A stretch of 29,045 nucleotides of DNA, taken from the NCBI GenBank assembly GCA_904063045.1, contig CAJFCJ010000142.1, forward strand, positions 1 through 29,045, read 5' to 3'. The DNA is from Dimorphilus gyrociliatus (Eukaryota; Annelida; Polychaeta; Dinophilidae). Below, one piece after another: positions 9,640 to 18,504 of this stretch. How positions within the stretch are numbered: position 1 is the stretch's first letter; the number at the start of each line of letters is the position of its first letter. A program made the translations under genes and the position numbers. The notes below the pieces were generated by a model. It saw nothing but the letters and a program-made list of their open reading frames with translations, had not been told where the DNA came from and searched no databases.

Positions 9640-12218
9640 ATGGCATATTGCTACAATTGTAACGAGAAAATGGTTGGAAGACAGCATAAAGCAAATTGTC
9701 AACTATGTCACCATTGGGTAATAATTCACAAGAAATGCATGAAAAGTAGGTTAAATTCAATTTTATAGCATATATCATTTTTTTAAATGATTGTATTAAC
9801 AGAAAATCATCTCTTTCTTTGCAATATTTGTGAAGATATTTCTAAGAGAACATGTTTGGTCACCTTACAACAGCTGTCTACTAGTCAAATCAAAACAGTG
9901 AACTCTGAAGTGGAAAAGGAAGTAGAGATGACATATGAAGTTCAAAATACTATGAATGATGTTGTTGGTAATGGTCCAGATATTTATGAAAATGAAAAAG
10001 AAAGTGATAGAAATATGAGAACAGATGTTGATGATAATGATGTTATTGTTGAAAACAACAGCAGATCTAATGATTGTGTGTAACATTGAAATCACAACAG
10101 AAAATCATTCACAGGATTCAAATAATTTGATGGAAACTTCTTTCATAAATTCTCCAACATCAAAAAGAGTAGATATGGAGCCAACTTTCAAAATTCTGAA
10201 AGGAATGAGTCAAAAAGGTAAAGACCTATTAGCCTATTGTACAACTTTGGTTATATTTTACATGCTTGAACTCTATTATTTTATGCAACATATACATGTA
10301 CATCTTAAAACCTATGCAAGAAAATGCTATAACATTGGCCAAACATAAGTCTGATTAGTCAGCTTGAAGGCTCATCTTTAATTACCAATAAAGGTTTGGC
10401 CAAGTTATAATTTAATTAACTTGCCTAGGGTGTGGCCAAGTTATAATTCAATTAACCTTCCTAAATGTTCAACCTTGTAACATCCTGTTACTAAAGATAA
10501 ATATGAACTACACATTTTGGCAACTGTAAAGTGATGATTGGATGTCAGAGACAAACCTCAAAGTATATAAATCCTCATTATTCTCATTTGGCATGCAGCT
10601 TCCATCTGGACCCAAGGACCTGGGAAAATCATCTGGAAACAACCTCCACTGGAACCATCCATCTACTCCTCAACATTGGAAGACAGTTTGGTAATTTGGC
10701 AACCTGCTATTACAAACTATCTACTCTGCTATCGAACTCTCATATTGTTACTTGCTTAAGTATTATTATTGCAAATAAACCGTTTTAATTTAAACATTTG
10801 TTTAAAGGTTCGAGTAGAACCAGTATTGTTATAACTTGCAAACGCATAGATTTTGCCAGCAAGAGCAGTACACTATGATGGTTATATGTTTACAATAAAG
10901 ATGAAAAGGTCAACAAAAACATTTTGGACATGTAGTGTAAGGAATAAGAACAACAAATGCCCAGCAAGTGTCAATCAATTGGAAGATCAATTCTATCCTG
11001 GAAAAAAACCCCATTCCCATAAAAGAGAAGATGGACTGGAAAAGAAAATTTTAATTAAAAAAGAAATTAAACAATTGTGTGAAATTGAAACTTTCTCTTC
11101 TGGAAAACTCTTAGCTGAGGAAGTATTAAAACATCATTGTGATTGTGAAGAAGCTATTCCATCAATGGATAACTGTGCCAGGTTGGCAAATTGGACAAAA
11201 AGAAGATTTCAGCCAGAAGAGCTGGCAGATATTCACTCAAATTTTGAAATATCATTTATACCAGATGAGTTTCTGGTAAAAGATATTAAAATGAAAGATG
11301 ACAGAATAATAATTTTGTCAACTCCAAAACAAATTGAAATACTGTCTAAAGGAAAGATATGGTTTTTGGATGGAACATTTAAATGTGTCAGAGACCCATT
11401 TTATTGATTGTTCACAGTTCATGGGTTCATCAAGAAACATGGAGAAATTAAACAAGTTCCATTACTGTTTGCAGTAAAGGTGCTGACCAATCAACATTTC
11501 CCAATGAAATTTGTGGTGGATTTTGAAAAAGGTATCTGGAGAGCATTGTCATCTGTTTATCCTGAGGTTATAATTAAAGGATGTGTCTTTCACTGGACCT
11601 AATCTGAATATAGGAAAATTTTATCATCATCTGTTGCAATAAAATTAAGAAATGTAATAATTTTAAGAATTGGGCTACTCTTGTGAATATAAGGCAAAAG
11701 GAGAGTGTTACCACGCAATGAAAAAAATAATGGCATTACCATTTTTGCCATCAAACATTATTGAAAATGCATTCAAAAACATTGAACAGACAACCTCAAC
11801 TCATTTAGGACCATTTATTGATTACATCAAGAACCAGTGGCTATATAGATATTACCCACCACATACCTGGTCAATATATGGTGAAGCAATCAGAACCAAC
11901 AATGACCTGGAAGGATGGCACAATAGATTAAACAGGAATATCCATGCCAATTCTCCATTGTATGTTATCATTGATGAATTAAAGAGAGAAGCAGAGTTGA
12001 TTACATTGTACAAGAAATTATTAAGTGAGAAAAAGATATGTAGACAACAGAGAAAGCATTATCAGAAAATTCAAAGTCAGATCTTTGGCTTATGGGAGCA
12101 ATTTGAGGTCAGATTAATATCTGCAATCAGATTTATTGGAAAAGGCAGCCAGCATTTATATTGCATCATAACTCATTCATTTAGCTTGTTACCATGTTAT
12201 AAACCTAGTCTTTTATAA
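9640..12218 (+). pseudogene. MULE transposase copy C (zinc finger + FLYWCH + DDE), disrupted
   Basis: Exon 1 (9,640-9,745) starts with ATG and encodes a zinc finger: CYNC, CQLC, HKKC. A 57-bp intron (9,746-9,802) precedes exon 2, which has CNIC and an acidic linker to a TAA at 10,081-10,083. A shifted frame then enters the FLYWCH domain (FKILKGMSQKGKDLLA), which is split by an LTR-like insertion and resumes at about 10,868 with DGYMFTIK, FWTCS and HSHK. No ATG opens this part. The DDE core shows WFLDGTFK, a TGA at about 11,405, FVVDFEKGIWRAL, a lost segment before it, and GCVFHWT. The last part, with AIRTNNDLEGWH, runs past 12,100. The true C-terminus is probably near 12,130. Stops, frameshifts and the insertion make it inactive. 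Confidence 0.83.
10244..10867 (+). mobile_element. LTR-like insertion inside MULE C FLYWCH domain (approximate bounds)
   Basis: The inserted DNA shows promoter and polyadenylation features in order: a 24-bp direct repeat (10,397-10,420 and 10,433-10,456, one mismatch), a TATA-like TATATAAATCC near 10,565, and AATAAA near 10,775. The final motif TTTAAAGGTTC...ACCAGTATT resembles the end of the repeat at 19,454-19,725. From about 10,627 to 10,795 it is clearly homologous to 23,505-23,655 at the palindrome centre. It is probably a solo LTR. A GTACA pentamer at 10,239-10,243 and 10,868-10,872 could be the TSD, but reading frame does not join cleanly across it, so the edges are uncertain. Confidence 0.6.
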
Positions 12219-12318
12219 TTTTTTTGCAGTTTGTTTTGTAGTTTTTAGTTTTTGTTTTCAACATATCATAATATCATAAATACAAATTATATATTTATTC
12301 TCTCAATTTTCCTCAGTT

Positions 12319-12435
12319 ATGGATGTTTTCTCCTGTGGACATTTTTTTCTTGTGGATGTTTTCTCCTGTGGATGTTTTCTCTTGTGGATGTTTTCTCCTC
12401 AGTTGTGGACATTTTCTCTTGTGGATGTTTTCTCC
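12319..12435. repeat. Right iterated terminal repeat of MULE C (about 7 units)
   Basis: Seven units of TGTGGATGTTTTCTCC, the reverse complement of the left-end unit, with one TCAG spacer between the fifth and sixth. The outer unit is nearly perfect and ends 7 bp before the TSD. Confidence 0.85.
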
Positions 12436-12452
12436 TGCACCCGCAACTAATG

Positions 12453-13269
12453 ACCCAACCAATCAACTTTCATATCATTATTTCAAAGTTTATTATTTGT
12501 TCAACAGTTTGGTTTGATGATGGCTATTAAGAATAAAAAATGATTCCCTTTAACTTGTTTTCAAGAAAAAATTGAATTGTTATTATTGAATAAGACTAAG
12601 AGTTTGACAGAGCACTGAAGCAGCAAGGAGCTCAGACATAGAGAAAATTGGTAGAACTCACCCTAACCCTAAATTATGAGTTTTTTTTAAATCTTGACAA
12701 AATGCCTGAATTTAAATTGTCCATTACACCTGAACAAGCTACTCCTCCAATTAACAATCATACAACAATGTCAAATTATCCATTGAGATATCTGTTAGAA
12801 AAAACTGAAGCAACTGAATCTTTTAAAGAATAACTAGAAATATTTTATGGTGAAAAATTTTTTGGAGTTTTTTAAAGTATTGAAGGTGATATGGGTGTAA
12901 TGGATGTTGTTGACAATAGTTTTATGATTATACCCCAAGCCTAACCCAACTATGTGCATACTTTAAAGGGTTTTATTGTTCTTAACCCTTAGTTTTAACC
13001 ACCTAATTACAAAAGAATTGCTTGAATATTTGTCCTATCCCATTCCCAGCCCAAAGCCTCACCTCACATAGACATTAAAATGAGCATTTTCAAAAGCCTT
13101 AGGTTTAACATTCACTTACTAACAATAAAGATAAACTAGACAATTTTCAAACTGCAAGGCAATGGAATGTAACTAGAGTATTACCCTTAAATCTTATTGC
13201 CATAACACTAGTTTTTTAATAATAAGGCTATTGTTATGAAATGTTATAAAATGGAGAGGTTTTAATTAT
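12453..13269. other. Mostly non-coding; small unsupported frame at 12,702-12,833
   Basis: A 43-codon ATG frame (MPEFKLSITPEQ...) has no recognisable similarity and no clear splice partners. The rest is A+T-rich with scattered CCTAACCC-like words that do not form an array. Nothing else is supported. Confidence 0.35.
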
Positions 13270-13958
13270 CTAATTAATATTCAAAAAAAGACCTTTTATG
13301 TATAGAAGACCTGATGAGTAAAATTTATAGCTGGTATATTGAGTTTTTAAAAAACAACTTCTGCTTTTTAAAACATAATCAATAGCTCTGAAAAGAAATG
13401 TTATATAAAAGGCATTGATTATGATGTAAAAGATTAATTACTGACTTGCAACCAGAATACAAATTACATTCAGTTAGACATTCATGAAGTGTTACTGCTT
13501 TATAATCTAAATTCCATAGAGGAGAATGAAATGGTGGGTCTGAAACAACTACTTTATTCTCCCAAATATGATAAAAGTTGTTCAGTGATTGAGGTTGTGT
13601 ATCTTTTACAAATAATACAAAGTCAACTTTATGTATCTTGCCTGAATATACACTCTTTAAATGGCAAATTTCTTGCATCATTGAATAATCAATTGCTCTG
13701 AAAAATGCAAAATATAGTTATTAAGTTGTGTTTCTTGAACAATTTTACTTACTTGCATTCTTCATACAGTTTACATACTTCAAAGCATTCCTCAATTGAT
13801 ATACTTTTATAATCACCTCCACCCCATATAGGAACATTGAATGCTATGTTAGGTTCAACAACCTCATTCTCATACTGTTTAAAACCAAGAAGGTTTTGTT
13901 CAGTAAAGTTTTCAAAATATATAATGAGATAGAAAAAACTTTGAAATAACACTTTCAT
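13270..13958 (-). CDS. Secreted PAN/apple-domain-like protein, three exons
   Basis: Read on the minus strand: exon 1 13,753-13,958, exon 2 13,446-13,697, exon 3 13,270-13,387, with introns of 55 bp (GTAAGT donor) and 58 bp (GTCAGT donor). The chosen ATG gives MKVLFQSFFYLIIYF, a plausible signal peptide; an upstream ATG at 13,998-14,000 is in frame but gives a less typical start. Exons 1 and 2 each end with an EC-x3-C-x6-C pattern, and exons 2 and 3 each open with AIDY followed by a Cys-His/Phe-Leu-Lys stretch. Each split unit resembles a PAN/apple domain, usually a protein- or sugar-binding module in secreted or surface proteins. Both introns interrupt the repeat at the same codon in the same phase, so the gene grew by exon duplication. 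The short third repeat may mean truncation. Confidence 0.65.
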
Positions 13959-14397
13959 TCTTCCTTGAATGAAATGCAGCAGCAAAATAACCTTTAGCAC
14001 TTTTTACAGAAAAAAATTATGTATGAAACTTCATTATTTATAAAAATTTCTTCTATTCATATCTCACTTAAAAGACATTTAATAAATCATTCATTCTTAT
14101 TGTATTGATAATCTATGAGTTTTAGTTTTAAATTGGTTCAAACTTGAAACATGCTGAAAATAGTTTTATCAGGTACAATCATTATATTATATACATTTTG
14201 TATTTTTAGTGATAAATAGTTAATCAATTGAAATTTTTTCATTGTAGCCTACAGTATACTCCAGTAAAATTAACTATTATTGTTTTTATTAGTCCCCTCC
14301 ATTATTTACACATGTGTGCCATTTTGTTGGTTGCTAATCTATGATAGTCAAATAAATAGAGGATGTTTTTCATCTTAGAAAATTCATAATCCTTTAT
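13959..14397. other. Upstream region of the PAN-like gene
   Basis: A+T-rich with no recognised gene. It should contain the promoter of the PAN-like gene transcribed leftward. No convincing TATA element could be chosen among many A+T words. Confidence 0.35.
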
Positions 14398-14590
14398 TTA
14401 AATTTGTCCAAATTTTTTATAGTCTACTCCTCTGATATGATCTTTCAATCTACCAAAAAGATAATATTCAGATGGTGCCAAATTAGTGCTATATGGTGAT
14501 TGTGGACAATTCCTAAATCTTACCTTTATACCTGACAGATTTCTAAGAAAAGATATTAATGAAAATGTTTTTTGCAACAAGTAAGCAAAT
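14398..14590 (-). pseudogene. mariner/Tc1-type transposase C-terminal fragment
   Basis: The frame contains SPYSTNLAPSEYYLFGRLKD followed by HIRG. This corresponds to the HPPYSPDLAPSDYHLF-type block around the last catalytic Asp of mariner transposases; here that Asp is Glu (APSE). Only about 60 residues are left, with no N-terminal DNA-binding part and no inverted repeats seen. It is a relic. Confidence 0.75.
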
Positions 14591-14616
14591 TGAACTTCTT
14601 TCCTCAAGTAAAACGA

Positions 14617-14682
14617 GTATGGGAAAACTCATCCCCTTTTTTGGGAAAACTTGTCCCCTTTTTTGGGGAAAACTTATCCCCT
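14617..14682. repeat. Three-unit 22-bp tandem repeat, MULE-terminus-like
   Basis: Three units of GGGAAAACTYRTCCCCTTTTTT stand in a row. The internal GGGAAAA...TCCCC layout parallels the GGAGAAAATGTCCAC unit of MULE C, which suggests the end of another MULE lineage. No second end was found in the window. Confidence 0.6.
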
Positions 14683-14761
14683 AAATTGATAAATAATGAA
14701 ATAAATAAAAATAAGTGAAAAAAATGACATATTGAATGAGAATTAGGTAGAAAAAAAAGAA

Positions 14762-14860
14762 TTATGGAGAAAACGTCCACTGGAGAAAACATCCACTATT
14801 TGGAGAAAATGTCCACTGGATAAAACATGCTCTGTGTATAATATTCACTGGAGAAAATGT
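14762..14860. repeat. Iterated terminal repeat of MULE copy E
   Basis: Four or five units of TGGAGAAAAYRTCCACT, partly spaced by decayed DNA, stand in the same orientation as the left end of copy C. They lie about 480 bp upstream of the copy E zinc finger exon, the distance also seen in copy C, so they most likely mark the left end of E. Confidence 0.7.
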
Positions 14861-15339
14861 TGACTATGTACATAAGATGTGGAAAAAAGGTTATTAAAAT
14901 TTGAATTTGTGAATATTGGTTATTGGATATAGAATTTACATATTTCTTAGAAATATAATTGTTATATGGAAGTTAAGATTTATATTTTGTGGTGTATCCA
15001 ATACATTCCCATAATACCACATTTTTGGTAGCCATTCTGAAATCCAGACAGGAAACAGTTCTAGGATGTTGTATTTTTTTCATGGAAAATGAGCATTGTG
15101 TATATTGATATTTTTTCAGAATTTTTGGTAGTTTGAATACATTTCACCAGGAGAAAAGCATTAAACAAAATCAAGAACACACTAGAACTAATATCAGTAA
15201 GTTATTGAATATTCAATTAAAAGCATTTAGTTATTAATTAAGCTTTATCTTTATGACAGCCATTTTGTTCATCATTCTTATTAATTATTTAATTTTTGAA
15301 ATTTAGCAGTTGATTATTAAAAGAGATTCTAAATTGAGC

Positions 15340-15603
15340 ATGGCACCAGTTTGCTTCATTTGTAAAGAGAGAATATATGGAAGACAAAATCATGAGAAGT
15401 GTCACCTTTGCTGTCATTTATTTAAAATACACAAGAAATGCTTTGAATATAAAGGTTTGTTTGATTTTTTTGTCATTGTCCTTACAAGTATCTATTGACA
15501 TGTTTTCACAGATCAGTCATTTTATTGCAAAATTATCAAAGAAGAAATGCATTGTTGCACTGCAAAGGCTACCTTCTACTGCATCTCTTAACACAGAAAA
15601 AAG
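15340..15603 (+). pseudogene. MULE copy E, 5' fragment (zinc finger exon and start of linker)
   Basis: The ATG at 15,340 opens a zinc finger exon ending at about 15,454: CFIC, a GRQNHEKC spacer, CHLC, HKKC. A 57-bp intron (GTTTGT donor, CACAG acceptor) leads to exon 2 at 15,512, where a frameshift is needed to reach the KKCIVALQRL segment matching copy C. Homology ends about 15,600, where the sequence passes into the tail of copy D on the other strand. FLYWCH and DDE parts are absent. Confidence 0.72.
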
Positions 15604-17200
15604 TCAAAGACCAAATGTCCATACAACAAATAATACAAATGAGGGATGTAGGGACAATTCAGCCACTAATCCATCTAAAAGATTATCTAAAGTGATTTTA
15701 TTAGTTTCCAAGTTGTCCCATAAATTAAATATTTTAGATTGTAGGTAGGCTTGTTTTATTCTCTGCATTCCCTTTAACTTGTTTTCAGAAAGTAGCTTCT
15801 TAAAAATTGTAATTAAATCAGCTTCTCTGGCTAATTCATTTACAAGATATTTAGTCTGCAGTGCCATCCTTCAACATTATTGTTAGCTCTGATGGTCATG
15901 TTGTACACAGACCAATACTTTGGTTTCCAAATGTTGCTATAGATATAGGTCCTTTCCATATAATCTAATAAATCTCCATATAAATTTTTCTCTAAGAGTT
16001 CATACTTTATTTCATTAAATGTTGAAACAATGCATTTATGTGGGATATATGAGAGACACATGAGTTTTCTCAGCATCTTAATGAAGCCATGTATGGAAAA
16101 TAGTTGATAGAATGGGGGTCTAACAACTTTAAATGTTCCATCAACAAACCATATTTTACATTTGGACAATAAGCTAATTTGATGACTGGTACCAAAAATT
16201 ATGTTTCTATGGTTTTTTCCTTGAATATCTTGCACTAAAAATTGTTTGGGTATTTCATTCATATCTAGTTGAAAAAATAATTCTTCTGGGTGCTTAGGTC
16301 TAAGGTTTTGTTTGTATCTCTTTGCTGTTCTTTTAAATGATTCAATTGTAGGCAAACTTTTAATTGAATTACAAAATTCCATTGCAGTATCTTCAGCTAA
16401 ACGTTTTCCAGACTTTTCATTTCTTTCCAAGGTAAGACACTTTAAATGAAGTCTTGCTTTTATGCTTTGTTTTAAATTCTTTCCAGAATTAGAATGATTA
16501 TGATCATTTTTTATTAGAAATTTTGAACCTTTTTGAATAATATAAGCATTACAGGTCTCATTTTTAGATCTTTGTGAACACCTCCAAATGTTACAGCTTT
16601 TTGTTTTTAGTGAGAAGGAAAAATTATTATGCAATAAAATATCTTTTCCTCTTTTACTTCCATTCTTGACAATTTCAAAGTCATTTTCATTTGCTTCATA
16701 AACACTTATTTTCTTGCTAAATGATACTTCATCTTGAATGTCAACTCTTTGATCTTGATCACAGTTATTTGAATTATTATTTTCTTCTTCAGATATATCC
16801 TCAATACAATTTTCAAAATCGAAGGATAGTCTCAACTGAAATAACAAAATTTTAACAATTTTTCAACTGAGAAAAGTTACAAGTTATTTACTTGTTGATT
16901 TTCTTCATGAAATTGTTCAGTATTCATAGCACCCAGTTCATTTTGACTTTCATTTGAATGACTTTCATTTTTTTTCTGAACAATTTTTCTTAACTTAATT
17001 AAAACTTTTTGTCTTCTAACATTGAAGCAATCAACACAATAATCATTTTCTGATTAAAGATATGTAAGTTTTACAAAAAGGAAAGAAAAGAAAAATATTT
17101 ACTTACTTTTGGAACACTTTCTATGATAAAAATGCTTGCAAAGTTTGCATCTTACTTTCTGTTGATTCCAATAAAATTTCTTTGTACACAACCAGCATGT
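15604..17200 (-). pseudogene. MULE transposase copy D, truncated at start, internal deletion
   Basis: Minus-strand exons: about 17,107-17,200 (zinc finger CWLC, CKLC, HRKC; its ATG is missing at the junction with the next gene), 16,892-17,049 and 16,835 down to about 15,640, with introns of 57 and 56 bp. Exon 3 has an acidic linker and an intact-looking FLYWCH domain (CNIWRCSQRSKNETC then NDHNH). The first catalytic Asp follows in WFVDGTFK. A deletion joins HGFIK directly to MLRKLMCLSYIP, removing the whole second-Asp segment. The third acidic motif (RANNNVEGWH) follows, then a frameshift near 15,860. With one catalytic Asp lost, the copy cannot transpose. Confidence 0.82.
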
Positions 17201-17234
17201 TTTTAAGAGCTCAAGTGAGCTTCAACAGTTCTTA

Positions 17235-17290
17235 CAGCTCAGTACTCAACACCTCTGACAGTACTCAACTATACCACTATATATACTGGT
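17235..17290 (+). promoter_or_regulatory. Candidate promoter with TATA box of the GIY-YIG-like gene
   Basis: A TATATATAC element near 17,278 lies about 65 bp before the ATG at 17,345. It is preceded by two copies of CAGTACTCAAC at about 17,239-17,249 and 17,260-17,270. Base composition changes here from A+T-rich transposon DNA to a more mixed sequence, suggesting a distinct inserted or conserved unit. Spacing supports a TATA role, but there is no transcript evidence. Confidence 0.45.
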
Positions 17291-17344
17291 GCAGAACCTC
17301 AGTCATCCTCTTCACTTCACAGTGTTAACAAGTACTTCCTAAAG

Positions 17345-17938
17345 ATGGCAGCTTCTAGATGCATGACAAATAAGTGCAAACTTTGCCCAGCCCTAATACA
17401 GGGAGGGTCCTGGAGCTCCAGAGATGGCTGTATTACTAAAAAGATTGAGGGAAACCTCAATTGTAATTCAGACCACTTGTTCTTCATTGCTGATTGTAAA
17501 AAGTGCAATTGGGCTATGGCTAGTTTCACCATATCTCCACTACATAGAATGTATGGATTTTCATTGAAAAAATCAAAAACAGGCAAAGACAATGTTGGAG
17601 CTCTGGCTCTTCATATGAGGACCTGCAACACTACCAACATAAGAATCCTTCCTATCATGGTCCAACCAGAGACAGAACACTTCCATGTCAAGAAAGTGAG
17701 TAAATTGTTGCAATTACTATATAATGCTGACTGGGTAGAAATAGCTAAGTTTAAGAGAAGTAACCCAGACATTAGAGGGACAAACCCAAATGAGTTCCCT
17801 TGTAGTATTAGACCGACAATAGTTAGTATCCAAGGGGTAACCCTGGAGCTCTTGGAAAATTTTAATATACCTCTATACCTCATGAGCAGTATGAGAACTC
17901 TGTTCTCTGTAACAATAAACACTCTTATGTGGGTCTGA
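17345..17938 (+). CDS. GIY-YIG-like domain protein, possibly retroelement-derived
   Basis: A clean 197-codon frame starts at an ATG in a good context (AAGATGG). The middle third has the order CKLCP, then CNSDHLFFIADCKKCN, a short SFT motif, an HMRTC segment and an IRGTN motif near the end. That order mirrors the GIY-YIG endonuclease domains of Penelope-like and some other retroelements (C-x2-C, then iYlI-x-C-x2-C, YVG-x-T, a His stretch, GLN). The catalytic YVG-type Tyr/Gly are not present, so nuclease activity is doubtful. No reverse transcriptase is next to it. The stop TGA at 17,936-17,938 is inside a hairpin loop. The family call is my inference from spacing and Cys pattern. Confidence 0.45.
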   Translation: MAASRCMTNKCKLCPALIQGGSWSSRDGCITKKIEGNLNCNSDHLFFIADCKKCNWAMASFTISPLHRMYGFSLKKSKTGKDNVGALALHMRTCNTTNIRILPIMVQPETEHFHVKKVSKLLQLLYNADWVEIAKFKRSNPDIRGTNPNEFPCSIRPTIVSIQGVTLELLENFNIPLYLMSSMRTLFSVTINTLMWV

Positions 17939-17948
17939 GTAGACCCAC
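17929..17948. other. Perfect 8-bp hairpin spanning the stop codon
   Basis: GTGGGTCT and AGACCCAC form a perfect stem around a GAGT loop; the TGA stop lies at the loop edge. In RNA this would be a stable structure exactly at the end of the GIY-YIG-like frame and before the coiled-coil frame. The sequence recurs at the right edge of the window as part of the inverted repeat. Confidence 0.7.
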
Positions 17949-17961
17949 CTTAAATAACCTA

Positions 17962-18312
17962 TGAAAAGATAACTTAGATCTTAGGAACAAAGTGGTAGAG
18001 TTAGAAAGTACAATCAAAGCAAGCTCCAGTAAGCTGGAGGAAGCTAATAACAAATTAGAGGAAGCTAATAAGAGAAACAAGGAGCTCCTACTGGAACTAG
18101 AGAAAAAGAACTCAACTGAACAAAGAACTCCTAATAGTTATGAATGGGACTGGTCAAAAGCTCTTCCTATTAATGGAAGGGGCTTCATCAAGTTCTTCCC
18201 ACTTCCAGAACAGGATATTGTGGAAAAATTTAAAGTAGAACCAGTGATAATTAATCTTGAGTTGTATGTGCAAAAATTAAAGAAGAACAATCAAAAGGGA
18301 TATAAGGATTGA
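17962..18312 (+). CDS. Coiled-coil reading frame after the GIY-YIG-like gene
   Basis: An open frame follows a TGA at about 17,962 and has no ATG near its start (the first in-frame start-like codon is GTG). The frame encodes a heptad-rich helix with repeats of KLEEANNKLEEANKRNKELL, then a conserved-looking WDWSKALPINGRGFIKFFPLP segment and a charged end. It probably belongs to the same gene as the GIY-YIG-like frame, by splicing, read-through or frameshift, or it is a separate exon. In the right arm three single-base deletions in its first 40 bases break this frame. The role is unknown; a coiled coil suggests self-association. Confidence 0.5.
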
Positions 18313-18504
18313 TTTTTTAATTTTTTGATTGGCTTGATTTACTAGTGTTTTTAATATATCAATGCACTCGTATCAAATAAGAAATTAATTAAATATCAAA
18401 TTAAGTAAGGCTACTTAATCCTATTATTTCCTATTCATCTTTCAGCATAAAGGATAGCAAATTATTGCTGTTAAGAATTGCAGACAGAAATTTTTGAAGT
18501 AAAC

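Larger units (their letters stand above)
9203..12442 (+). mobile_element. MULE copy C, complete 3.24-kb element with 10-bp TSD
   Basis: The direct repeat GCAACTAATG is found at 9,193-9,202 and 12,443-12,452, just outside the two iterated inverted terminal arrays. Inside lies a full-length transposase gene in order: zinc finger, acidic linker, FLYWCH, DDE. An LTR-like insertion of about 0.6 kb sits within it, so the element itself would be about 2.6 kb. A 10-bp duplication and a FLYWCH/MULE protein fit the Mutator-like superfamily, possibly the Phantom-type lineage described in animals. The perfect TSD suggests this insertion is younger than the retroelement fragment next to it. Confidence 0.85.

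Noticed and set aside
12661-12672. CCCTAACCCTAA telomere-like words (also near 1,890)
   Set aside because: Only about two units each, isolated, with no array; not a telomere or clear interstitial telomere.
17345-17922. Antisense frames at 17,317-17,592 and 17,611-17,922
   Set aside because: Shadows of the longer + strand GIY-YIG-like frame, which has a TATA-like box, a good ATG and a Cys pattern.
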